15,612 nt of DNA, taken from an uncultured beta proteobacterium (GTDB lineage Bacteria; Pseudomonadota; Gammaproteobacteria; Burkholderiales; Burkholderiaceae_C). The stretch covers positions 1 to 15,612 of the forward strand of contig CAIQEX010000737.1 in NCBI GenBank assembly GCA_903870955.1, in the 5' to 3' direction. A model generated the notes under the pieces. It was not told where the DNA came from and did not search any database. It saw nothing but the letters and a program-made list of their open reading frames with translations. Within the stretch, counting starts at the first letter, position 1, and each line of letters begins with the position of its first letter. The position numbers and the translations under genes are program-made. Shown in pieces: positions 1 to 6,304 of the stretch.

Positions 1-29
1 CGAATGGCCTGCAGGCTGCCGCTTAGGTC

Positions 30-1037
30 TTACCTGGCTGATAGACCCGAGTAGTTGCCGGTTTGAATCGCCATCTTCCAGACTTCGCGGGCCGGTAAAG
101 CCTTTAGGCGATGGTCACTCCAGACTTGGCGCCATTTGCGCGCGCCGGGCAAACCGTGGCGAAGGCCCAGCATATGGCGTGCAACGCTGTACCAGCACGT
201 ACCATGCTCGGCTGCTTCGCGCTCCATATAGGTAACCATCTGCTCCTCAACCATTTCGCGTGTGAGTGTGCTGGCCGGGGCGCCGAAAAATGCCTCATCC
301 CATTGCGCCAGCCACCAGGGGTTGTGATACGCCTCGCGCCCCACCATCACGCCATCCACTTGCTCCAACTGTTCGGCCACTTGCGCATGGGTGGTAATAC
401 CGCCGTTAAGAGAAAACGTCAGCTTTGGAAAGTCCTTTTTCAATTGGTGTACGACGTCATAACGCAAGGGAGGTACTTCGCGGTTTTCTTTGGGCGATAG
501 GCCTTTAAGCCAGGCATTGCGCGCATGCACCACGAAGACGCCGCAGCCAGCTTCCGACAAGGCGCCGACAAAGTCGCGCACAAAGGCATAGCTTTCGGAT
601 TGATCAATACCGATCCGGTGTTTCACAGTAATGGGGACATCCGCCACGTCACACATGGCTTTGACGCAATCTGCAACCAATGGGGCCTCGTTCATCAGAC
701 AGGCCCCAAAAGCACCCCGTTGCACCCGTTCAGACGGACACCCGCAATTCAGGTTGATTTCGTCATAGCCCCAGTTTTGTCCCAGCTTTGCGCAGAGTGC
801 AAGTTCAGCAGGGTCGCTACCGCCAAGCTGCAGGGCGACCGCATGCTCTTGCGGGTTAAAACGCAAATGGCGTGGCACATCTCCATGCAGCAGGGCCCCG
901 GTGGTCACCATTTCGGTGTACAGACGCGCGTTACGGGTCAACAGGCGGTGCAGATAGCGGCAATGCCTGTCTGACCAGTCCAACATAGGGGCGACGCTCA
1001 AACGATGCGGCGAGAAGGCAGGTTTCAATACTTGCAC
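30..1037 (-). CDS. dusA: tRNA-dihydrouridine(20/20a) synthase DusA
   Basis: This FMN-dependent enzyme uses NADPH to reduce uridine in the tRNA D-loop (positions 20/20a in the DusA family). The 335-residue protein has the usual DusA length. Visible motifs are APMLDWSDRHCR near the start (residues 16-27), the catalytic region NLNCGCPSERV with the active cysteine at about 100, the VKHRIG substrate/flavin segment (about 138-143), NGGI, and the phosphate-binding GVMVGREAYHNPW. The start is a GTG at 1037; an in-frame TAA lies only 9 bases upstream and the next ATG falls inside the conserved APMLDW motif, so GTG is almost forced. The ribosome binding site is weak (GAAAG, rather far away). It begins 29 bases after the TauE/SafE-type gene and is probably the last gene of the hemN transcript. 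A tRNA-modification gene following a haem gene has no obvious functional link. Confidence 0.95.
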   Translation of the reverse strand: MQVLKPAFSPHRLSVAPMLDWSDRHCRYLHRLLTRNARLYTEMVTTGALLHGDVPRHLRFNPQEHAVALQLGGSDPAELALCAKLGQNWGYDEINLNCGCPSERVQRGAFGACLMNEAPLVADCVKAMCDVADVPITVKHRIGIDQSESYAFVRDFVGALSEAGCGVFVVHARNAWLKGLSPKENREVPPLRYDVVHQLKKDFPKLTFSLNGGITTHAQVAEQLEQVDGVMVGREAYHNPWWLAQWDEAFFGAPASTLTREMVEEQMVTYMEREAAEHGTCWYSVARHMLGLRHGLPGARKWRQVWSDHRLKALPAREVWKMAIQTGNYSGLSAR

Positions 1038-1066
1038 CGGGATACATTACTTTCAGTTGAGTTCAC

Positions 1067-1756
1067 TTACGGTGCTGCGCACCATGGGGCAGCATTTTGC
1101 GCCAAGCCCATCCACAGGGCCCACGCCGAGCTAAGCGCCAATGCCAAGCCCGCAAGCCTTACACCCCACGCGCCGCTACCGCCAGTGGTTACGCCATTGC
1201 CCCGCAACTTGAGCCAAAGCCAGGGCGCCGCACCCATCGTGACCGCCGTACCCAGAGCGAACAACGCCATTACCGCCGCACCTTCCCAGGGTTTGCCAGC
1301 AATGGCCGCGACCAGCAACGCCGAATAGAGTAAACCACACGGTAGGAGGGCCCATAAGACTCCGAGGACAACCGGAGCACTTCCGGAACCAATACCAAAA
1401 GCCTTTGCGCGGGCCCAGATACGGCGACCTGCCACTTCAAGCCAAATCGGTTGCTGCGCACGCAGCAACAAAACCAAACCCAGCAACAGCGCGGCGACAT
1501 GCAACATGGTCCAAACTGGGCGAAGTGCGGCAGACTGAATCGTCAACCAGCCCAACCCTTGCATGGAAGCGGCAGCCAAGGCACCCAAGGCGGAATAACC
1601 GATGACACGCCCCAATTGGAAACTCAAAATGGCAGGTGCTTTTCGGTGTCCGGCCGCCTGCCCTATTCCCGCGCACGCGGCACCGCACATGGCTACACAG
1701 TGGGGCCCACCCACGAGCCCCATCAACAGCGCCGTGGCAGCCAAAGAAAATTGCAT
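1067..1756 (-). CDS. TauE/SafE-type (UreH_2-like) six-helix membrane protein, possible copper handling
   Basis: A 229-residue integral membrane protein of the TauE/SafE, DsbD/CycZ-like transmembrane group, with about six hydrophobic helices and no signal sequence beyond the first helix. Helix 1 carries GGPHCVAMCGAACAG, placing H19, C20, M23, C24 and C28 close together. A later helix carries LLPCGLLYSAL with C140. Paired membrane cysteines of this kind are typical of the family and are candidates for thiol redox chemistry or metal binding. Homologues next to cbb3 oxidase genes are often annotated as possible copper-tolerance or copper-transport proteins; sulfite export is a family label without support here. 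The ATG start at 1756 lies 9 bases after the hemN stop with a poor ribosome binding site, which suggests translational coupling. The family is fairly sure; the substrate is not known. Confidence 0.8.
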   Translation of the reverse strand: MQFSLAATALLMGLVGGPHCVAMCGAACAGIGQAAGHRKAPAILSFQLGRVIGYSALGALAAASMQGLGWLTIQSAALRPVWTMLHVAALLLGLVLLLRAQQPIWLEVAGRRIWARAKAFGIGSGSAPVVLGVLWALLPCGLLYSALLVAAIAGKPWEGAAVMALFALGTAVTMGAAPWLWLKLRGNGVTTGGSGAWGVRLAGLALALSSAWALWMGLAQNAAPWCAAP

Positions 1757-1765
1757 CCGTGGATG

Positions 1766-3160
1766 CTAAATGATCTTTGAGAACTTGGCTCGGGTGCGGT
1801 CTGTTTGCAAATTGCGATCAAACACCATAGCGACCGCCCGAACAAAGAACCAACCCCGGTCCGTAACTTGCAGACCCGAGTCGTCCATGGTCACCATCCC
1901 TTGGTCGATCAGGGCTTCAATGGCTTCCATTTCCTTGGCAAAATAACTGCGGAATTCAAGCAGATAGCCGAGTTCAATGGATTCAAACACGACGTTGCCC
2001 TGGCACATGATCGCCATGATGACAGCACGTCGCACCAAATCGTCACGCGTCAGTGCCAAGCCCCGTACCACGGGGAAGTTTCCTTGGTCCAAGGCATCGT
2101 AATAGTCTTCCAACGTCTTGGCGTTCTGGCTATAGGTCGCGCCAATCCGGCCGATGCTGGATACGCCTAGCGCAATGAGGTCGCAATCCGGTTGCGTGCT
2201 GTAGCCCTGAAAATTTCGATGCAAACGACCTTGGCGTTTAGCCACGGCCAATGCGTCATTTGGCAAGGCAAAGTGGTCCATGCCCACATAGACATAACCT
2301 GCGCCCAGAAACGCAGACAGCGAGTGGGAAAGCATGGATATCTTGGCTCCGCCGCTGGGCAGTTCGATCGCATTGATCCGGCGCTGGGGCTTGAATCGCT
2401 CAGGCAAATGGGCATAGGCATACAAGGCGATTCGGTCCGGCTTGAGGTCCACAACTTGTTCCAGCGTGCGGTCAAACGATTCCGGAGTCTGCTGGGGAAG
2501 ACCGTAAATCAGGTCAATGTTGATCGACTCGAATCCACGCGTCCGAGCTGCTGCGACGAGGGAGAACACCCTCTCGGCGGGTTGCACGCGATGCACGGCT
2601 TTTTGGACTGCCGGGTCGAAATCCTGTACGCCAAAGCTAAGCCGATTGAAGCCCAATGCCGCCAAAGTGTCCAAGCGCTTTTCGTCAATGGTCCGCGGGT
2701 CAATCTCTATCGAGTATTCGCCACCAGGCACAAAGTTGAAGCTGCGCTTGAGCATGGTCATCAGACTGAGCAATTCAGCGTCCGTCAAAAACGTCGGACT
2801 GCCCCCACCCAGATGCAATTGGCTAACAGACTGGCCGGTGCCAATCAACGCGGTGTGTAACTCGACCTCGCGCGTCAGGTAGCGCAAATATTCCTGGGCT
2901 TTGTCGTGGTGTTTGGTAATGATTTTGTTGCAGGCACAGTAATAACAAAGCGCCTCACAAAACGGGATATGAACATACAGCGACAACGGCAAAGCCAAGG
3001 CGGCGGGGCCACTCCGACGCTGGGTGAGTGCTTGCACGTAGTCGGCCGCGACAAAGGCCTCCACAAACCGGTCGGCTGTAGGGTAGGAGGTGTATCGTGG
3101 TCCAGACACATCGTACTGGCGCAACAAATCGTCAGATACAGGGCACACCGAAGCGTTCAT
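1766..3160 (-). CDS. hemN: Oxygen-independent coproporphyrinogen III dehydrogenase HemN (radical SAM)
   Basis: HemN oxidatively decarboxylates coproporphyrinogen III to protoporphyrinogen IX without oxygen, using S-adenosylmethionine and a [4Fe-4S] cluster in the cytoplasm. It replaces HemF when oxygen is low. The radical-SAM motif is YVHIPFCEALCYYCACNK (residues 62-79), with cluster cysteines C68, C72 and C75 and the extra C77 typical of true HemN. GGGSPTFL follows, and the C-terminal HemN domain ends with TDRGWFFVRAVAMVFDRNL. I chose the ATG at 3160 (464 residues, close to the E. coli length). It has a clear GGAG five to six bases upstream and begins the family-typical MNASV...DLLRQYDVSGPRYTSYPT. 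The frame is open further to a TTG at 3226, but that codon lies inside the FNR box, so the extension is not real. A well-placed FNR box indicates induction under low oxygen, and hemN leads the hemN / TauE-like / dusA group. Confidence 0.96.
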   Translation of the reverse strand: MNASVCPVSDDLLRQYDVSGPRYTSYPTADRFVEAFVAADYVQALTQRRSGPAALALPLSLYVHIPFCEALCYYCACNKIITKHHDKAQEYLRYLTREVELHTALIGTGQSVSQLHLGGGSPTFLTDAELLSLMTMLKRSFNFVPGGEYSIEIDPRTIDEKRLDTLAALGFNRLSFGVQDFDPAVQKAVHRVQPAERVFSLVAAARTRGFESINIDLIYGLPQQTPESFDRTLEQVVDLKPDRIALYAYAHLPERFKPQRRINAIELPSGGAKISMLSHSLSAFLGAGYVYVGMDHFALPNDALAVAKRQGRLHRNFQGYSTQPDCDLIALGVSSIGRIGATYSQNAKTLEDYYDALDQGNFPVVRGLALTRDDLVRRAVIMAIMCQGNVVFESIELGYLLEFRSYFAKEMEAIEALIDQGMVTMDDSGLQVTDRGWFFVRAVAMVFDRNLQTDRTRAKFSKII

Positions 3161-3184
3161 AGATACTCCAAAGCATTCTGTTTT

Positions 3185-3190
3185 AATATG
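3185..3190 (-). promoter_or_regulatory. Predicted hemN -10 element
   Basis: If FNR acts at the classical class II position (-41.5) from the box centred at 3219.5, transcription of hemN starts near 3178. The -10 hexamer would then be 3190-3185, which reads CATATT on the minus strand and matches 4 of 6 TATAAT bases. The resulting leader of about 18 bases still contains the hemN GGAG ribosome binding site. The geometric fit is good but the start point is inferred. Confidence 0.5.
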
Positions 3191-3212
3191 CCCTAATACT
3201 TTTTGTTTGGGT

Positions 3213-3226
3213 TTGATCTGAATCAA
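3213..3226. promoter_or_regulatory. FNR box between hemN and fnr (perfect consensus)
   Basis: The 14 bases read TTGAT-CTGA-ATCAA, matching all ten conserved positions of the FNR/anaerobox consensus TTGATnnnnATCAA. The centre is at 3219.5, which suits class II activation of hemN. It would be about -56.5 from the most likely fnr start, a poor position for activating fnr. Read on the minus strand, it is identical to the box in front of ccoI, including one flanking base. Confidence 0.9.
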
Positions 3227-3263
3227 GCGAACAAAGCGATCACTTTTCTCATCTATTTAGGTT

Positions 3264-3282
3264 CATAATTGACCTGTATCAT
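3264..3282 (+). promoter_or_regulatory. Predicted fnr -10 and overlapping weak FNR box
   Basis: CATAAT at 3264-3269 matches 5 of 6 bases of the sigma-70 -10 hexamer and would place the fnr start near 3276; no convincing -35 is seen. Bases 3269-3282 read TTGAC-CTGT-ATCAT, 8 of 10 conserved FNR positions, centred at 3275.5, which is right over the predicted start. A site there would be expected to repress fnr when FNR is active, similar to the autoregulation known for E. coli fnr. The promoter and the site are both predictions. Confidence 0.45.
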
Positions 3283-3305
3283 GCAAACACATTGCTGGAA
3301 AAAAT

Positions 3306-4094
3306 ATGAAGGCAACACACTCCGATGAGTCACATGCTTCGATCCCCATTAGGGCGGCATCGAATGTGATAGAAATGAATTCACACAGCATTAAAGTTGC
3401 CTGCTCCAACTGTAATTTGCGTGAGTTATGCATGCCTTTGGGCTTGACGCCGCCGGAGCTTGAGCGCATCGACGAAGTTGTAGCCAACCGACGCAAAATC
3501 AAGCGTGGTTCAACGCTGTTTCGAAATGGCGAAAAATTTACCAGTCTGTATGCCATTCGCACTGGATTTTTCAAAACTTGTGTGGCCTCAGAAGATGGGC
3601 GCGATCAAGTCACCGGGTTCCAGATGGCTGGAGAAATTGTGGGCTTGGACGGCATCGTCAACGAGCACCACACCTGCGACGCGGTGGCATTGGAAGACGC
3701 CGAAGTTTGCGTCATGCCGTTCGATCGTATCGAAGAGTTGTCACGCGAGGTGAATGCCTTGCAGCGCCACGTTCACAAAATTATGAGCCGTGAAATTGTT
3801 CGTGAAAACGGTGTCATGTTGCTGCTCGGAAGCATGCGGGCAGAGGAACGTCTGGCAGCGTTTTTACTCAACCTGGTCCAAAGATTACATGCCCGTGGCT
3901 TTTCCCAGCACGAGCTTATTTTGCGCATGACGCGCGAGGAAATTGGAAGCTACCTCGGACTGAAATTGGAAACGGTTAGCCGTACTTTTTCCAAATTCGT
4001 GGATGACGGCATTGTTGAGGTCAAACAACGCCATGTTCGCATTCTGAATACGGAAGCGCTCAAGGACATTGTGAATCCCAAAATCTGCAACTAA
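3306..4094 (+). CDS. fnr: FNR-type oxygen-sensing transcription regulator (Crp/Fnr family)
   Basis: A 262-residue cytoplasmic regulator of the Crp/Fnr family. Under low oxygen FNR holds a [4Fe-4S]2+ cluster, dimerises and binds TTGATnnnnATCAA; oxygen destroys the cluster. The N-terminal ligands are C33, C36 and C42 in CSNCNLRELC, and the fourth is C124 in EHHTCDAVALED, matching C20, C23, C29 and C122 of E. coli Fnr. A cyclic-nucleotide-type beta roll spans about 50-140, the dimer helix about 145-175 and the helix-turn-helix about 205-235. The recognition helix has ETVSR (E222, S225, R226), the residues FNR uses to read the TTGAT half-site. ATG 3306 has GGAA five bases upstream; an in-frame ATG at 3375 would also keep all cysteines but lacks a good ribosome site. 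It is divergent from hemN and convergent with the cco genes. FNR boxes in this locus make it the obvious local activator. Confidence 0.95.
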   Translation: MKATHSDESHASIPIRAASNVIEMNSHSIKVACSNCNLRELCMPLGLTPPELERIDEVVANRRKIKRGSTLFRNGEKFTSLYAIRTGFFKTCVASEDGRDQVTGFQMAGEIVGLDGIVNEHHTCDAVALEDAEVCVMPFDRIEELSREVNALQRHVHKIMSREIVRENGVMLLLGSMRAEERLAAFLLNLVQRLHARGFSQHELILRMTREEIGSYLGLKLETVSRTFSKFVDDGIVEVKQRHVRILNTEALKDIVNPKICN

Positions 4095-4149
4095 AGTGGC
4101 GTCGCACCAGAGGCTTATAAACCTCAGTGTAAAAGCACAAAGTCACCCA

Positions 4150-4182
4150 AAAAAGAGGCCTGCTAGTAGCAGGCCTCTTTTT
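4150..4182. terminator. Bidirectional rho-independent terminator between fnr and ccoH
   Basis: A perfect 15-bp stem (arms 4150-4164 and 4168-4182) closes a three-base loop. The GC-rich core is GAGGCCTGC and the outer ends are A/T runs, so each strand ends in a run of T. It therefore can stop fnr from the left and the ccoNOQPH transcript from the right. It lies only two bases beyond the ccoH stop codon. The bases between the fnr stop and the stem (4095-4149) hold nothing else I can recognise. Confidence 0.93.
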
Positions 4183-4184
4183 GT

Positions 4185-4469
4185 TTAGGGGGCATCAACC
4201 GGCTTTGGGACACCGGTTGCTGCGTGGTTCCTGGCCTGCATTGCGGGTGCCGCGCTGGAAGGTGTGCCTCCCAGTGTCTTGTTGATTTCGATGCCCTTCT
4301 GATAATAGTTTTCGTCCATCACGGGATCGGGTCGACTGATCGCCAGATACAGCGTAAAAAAGCTGGCCACCACCACGATGGCAGGACCACCAACGACCAT
4401 CCATACGTGCCCGAACCTCCACCACGGTTGAGAACCTTCAACTTTTGCGGGTTGGTTTGTTTGACTCAT
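4185..4469 (-). CDS. ccoH: Short CcoH/FixH-type cbb3 oxidase assembly protein
   Basis: A 94-residue protein with a short cytoplasmic N-terminus, one transmembrane helix (residues 22-44) and a small periplasmic tail. After the helix comes SRPDPVMDENYYQKGIEINKTL, the segment most typical of FixH/CcoH proteins. CcoH is needed for stable assembly of cbb3 oxidase. Standard FixH/CcoH is about 150-170 residues; this protein lacks most of the periplasmic domain and fits the shorter betaproteobacterial CcoH analogue family. The last ~25 residues are Ala/Pro-rich and probably unstructured. Three consecutive ATG codons (4475, 4472, 4469) precede AGT. The AAAGGA ribosome site overlaps the first, so I chose the third, which has proper spacing; the alternative adds only two methionines. 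It follows ccoP after 106 bases and ends at the terminator, so it is the last gene of the cco operon. Confidence 0.85.
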   Translation of the reverse strand: MSQTNQPAKVEGSQPWWRFGHVWMVVGGPAIVVVASFFTLYLAISRPDPVMDENYYQKGIEINKTLGGTPSSAAPAMQARNHAATGVPKPVDAP

Positions 4470-4475
4470 CATCAT

Positions 4476-4535
4476 CCTTTACACGGGCCAAGCCCAAAAA
4501 CAAAAACCTTTACACCCCACCAGGTCTAAACCTGG
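4476..4535 (-). repeat. Hairpin and 9-base direct repeat between ccoP and ccoH
   Basis: Bases 4520-4535 form a six-base inverted repeat (CCAGGT / ACCTGG) around a four-base loop. It has no following T run, so it is not a classical terminator. The sequence GTGTAAAGG (minus strand) occurs twice, at 4484-4476 and 4515-4507; the copy next to ccoH supplies its ribosome binding site. The remaining gap holds no recognisable gene or ccoG fragment. The hairpin might set mRNA stability between ccoP and ccoH, but this is a guess. Confidence 0.4.
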
Positions 4536-4575
4536 CAAGGTGCAGAGGTTGAAAGCGAGACGACTCAGTAAACCG

Positions 4576-5487
4576 TTATTTTGCCGCCGCGTTATTGGAC
4601 AAGCCCCAAACATAGGACGCCAGCACATGGATTTGCGGAGCAGTCAACTTGCCTTCTTGTGCCGGCATCACATTGACCTTGCCATTGGCGACCATATTGA
4701 TGATGGCCTGTTCACCAAAGCCATGCAGCCAGATGTTATCGGTCAAGTTAGCCGAACCCACTGCTTGCATGCCCTTGCCGTCCGGTCCATGGCAGGCCGC
4801 ACAAACGACAAACTTCTCCTTGCCCAGATTGGCACGCACGGAATCATGTGGACTGCCCGATAGGCTGAGCACATAGTTGGCAACGTTCTTTACGTCATCA
4901 GACGTACCGACCGCAGCCGCCATAGTAGGCATATTGCCCACGCGACCCTTGGTAATCGTTTCCACGATTTTGTCAGGGGTGCCACCGTGCAGCCAGTCGT
5001 TATCGGTCAGGTTGGGGAAACCCTTCCCACCGTGGGCATCAGAGCCGTGGCACTGCGAGCAGTTGTTCATGAACAGACGTTCACCAATAGCACGGGCCTG
5101 TGGGTCCTTGGCAACGTCTTCCACTTTCATGGCTAAAAACTTGGCATACAAGGGGGCCACTTCGGCATCGCCCTTGGCTACTTCTGCGTCGTACTGGCCA
5201 TGCGATGTCCAGCCAGCGCTACCAGCAGATGAACCCAAACCGGGATAAAGGTACAGGTACACAACTGCAAACAAAATGGTGATGATGAACAGCCCCACCC
5301 ACCAACGCGGCAAGGGATTGTTCATTTCACGCAGGTCACCGTCCCACACGTGTCCGGTGGTGTTGTCATTGGCCGTCATAGCCCTGGCTTTGCCGCTAAA
5401 CCACAGCAGTAATGCACACGCTGCGATGGAAATAACGGTAATGCCAGTGACATAGACTGACCAGAAATTGCTTGTAAAGTCACTCAT
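4576..5487 (-). CDS. ccoP: cbb3-type cytochrome c oxidase subunit CcoP (dihaem cytochrome c)
   Basis: CcoP is a membrane-anchored dihaem c-type cytochrome that passes electrons from soluble cytochrome c towards CcoO and CcoN. The 303 residues contain an N-terminal helix (about 9-30), the conserved loop HVWDGDLREMNNPLPRWW (46-63), a second helix (62-81), then two periplasmic cytochrome domains. Haem motifs are CSQCH (143-147) and CAACH (229-233), and the likely methionine ligands are M186 (GNMPTM) and M274 (NVMPAQ). The length and the two-helix arrangement match the long CcoP form with N-terminal CcoQ-like helix. ATG 5487 has AGGAT upstream and starts 20 bases after the ccoQ stop. It is part of ccoNOQPH. 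All key haem residues are present, so it should be functional. Confidence 0.97.
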   Translation of the reverse strand: MSDFTSNFWSVYVTGITVISIAACALLLWFSGKARAMTANDNTTGHVWDGDLREMNNPLPRWWVGLFIITILFAVVYLYLYPGLGSSAGSAGWTSHGQYDAEVAKGDAEVAPLYAKFLAMKVEDVAKDPQARAIGERLFMNNCSQCHGSDAHGGKGFPNLTDNDWLHGGTPDKIVETITKGRVGNMPTMAAAVGTSDDVKNVANYVLSLSGSPHDSVRANLGKEKFVVCAACHGPDGKGMQAVGSANLTDNIWLHGFGEQAIINMVANGKVNVMPAQEGKLTAPQIHVLASYVWGLSNNAAAK

Positions 5488-5507
5488 GTTGAATCCTATT
5501 GGGTAGT

Positions 5508-5651
5508 TCAGTCTTGCTGAAAGGGCAAATTGGCGGCTTCAGAAAAGTCGTTGGAGCGCCGTTTTGACCAAGCCCACCAAACAATTCCTATAAAAGCGGC
5601 GAAGCTGACCAGCGTAACGATGCCGCGCAAAGTGTTGATATCGAATGCCAT
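5508..5651 (-). CDS. ccoQ: cbb3-type oxidase small subunit CcoQ
   Basis: A 47-residue protein found by reading the gap between ccoO and ccoP. It begins MAFDINTLRGIVTL, has one transmembrane helix (about residues 10-28) that ends in WWAWSKRRSNDF, and closes with an acidic/polar tail. This is the usual CcoQ/FixQ pattern of about 50-60 residues. CcoQ stabilises the interaction of CcoP with the CcoNO core and protects the enzyme from oxygen in some bacteria. The ATG at 5651 has GGAGA five bases before a short spacer, and it sits 16 bases after ccoO and 20 bases before ccoP. Size, content and position all agree. Confidence 0.93.
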   Translation of the reverse strand: MAFDINTLRGIVTLVSFAAFIGIVWWAWSKRRSNDFSEAANLPFQQD

Positions 5652-5667
5652 TTGGGTCTCCGATGGG

Positions 5668-6288
5668 TTACTTCAGTGCCAGGCCCAGCACTTGCAGGTA
5701 GGCAATCACGGCTTCGAGTTCAGTCTTGCCTTTGACTTCTTCTACTGACTTGGCGATTTGCTCGTCGGTGTAAGGCACTCCGACCTTGCGCAGCCCACTC
5801 ATGTGTGCGGGCATGACTTCCGCATCGACCATGTTCTTGGACAGCCATGGGTAGGCAGGCATGTTGGACTCAGGGACCACATCGCGGGGATTGGTTAAAT
5901 GAATGCGATGCCATTCATCGCTGTACTTTGCACCTACGCGAGCCAGGTCCGGACCCGTTCGTTTGCTACCCCATTGAAAAGGATGGTCATACACCGACTC
6001 GCCAGCCACCGAGTAGTGACCGTAACGCAGGGTTTCCGCGCGGAACGGACGAATCATCTGTGAGTGGCAGTTATAACAACCTTCACGGGTGAAAATGTCA
6101 CGTCCTGCCAGTTGTAGAGCCGTGTAAGGCTGGATACCCTTGATGGGCTCGGTAGTGGACTTCTGAAAGAACAGTGGAACGATTTCTACCAATCCGCCAA
6201 ACAGCAGAACGATAAGAATCAAAACGATCATCAAGAAATTGTTTGTCTCAATCGCTTCGTGAGACAAGCTGGAATGGTTGTTTGACAT
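5668..6288 (-). CDS. ccoO: cbb3-type cytochrome c oxidase subunit CcoO (monohaem cytochrome c)
   Basis: CcoO is a membrane-anchored monohaem cytochrome c that hands electrons from CcoP to the CcoN active site. The 206-residue protein has a single N-terminal helix (about 18-40), followed by a periplasmic domain with the haem motif CYNCH (71-75). The family signature [16 protein letters not shown] is intact, and M143 in SNMPAYPWL is the likely axial ligand. [27 protein letters not shown] is also strongly CcoO-like in its parts. ATG 6288 has a GAAGGA ribosome site and lies 16 bases after the ccoN stop. No damage is visible. Confidence 0.97.
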   Translation of the reverse strand: MSNNHSSLSHEAIETNNFLMIVLILIVLLFGGLVEIVPLFFQKSTTEPIKGIQPYTALQLAGRDIFTREGCYNCHSQMIRPFRAETLRYGHYSVAGESVYDHPFQWGSKRTGPDLARVGAKYSDEWHRIHLTNPRDVVPESNMPAYPWLSKNMVDAEVMPAHMSGLRKVGVPYTDEQIAKSVEEVKGKTELEAVIAYLQVLGLALK

Positions 6289-6304
6289 TATTTATGTTTC
6301 CTTC

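Noticed and set aside
1..29. Palindrome CCTGCAGG just after dusA as a terminator
   Set aside because: It is only eight bases with no loop and no T run, and the region is cut by the window edge.
3161..3226. 22-residue N-terminal extension of HemN from a TTG codon
   Set aside because: The TTG is part of the FNR box and the extension would cover the promoter; ATG 3160 has a good ribosome site and the family-typical N-terminus.
4470..4575. Remnant of ccoG between ccoP and ccoH
   Set aside because: The gap was read in the minus-strand frames; no cysteine-rich ferredoxin segment or other recognisable coding trace was seen.
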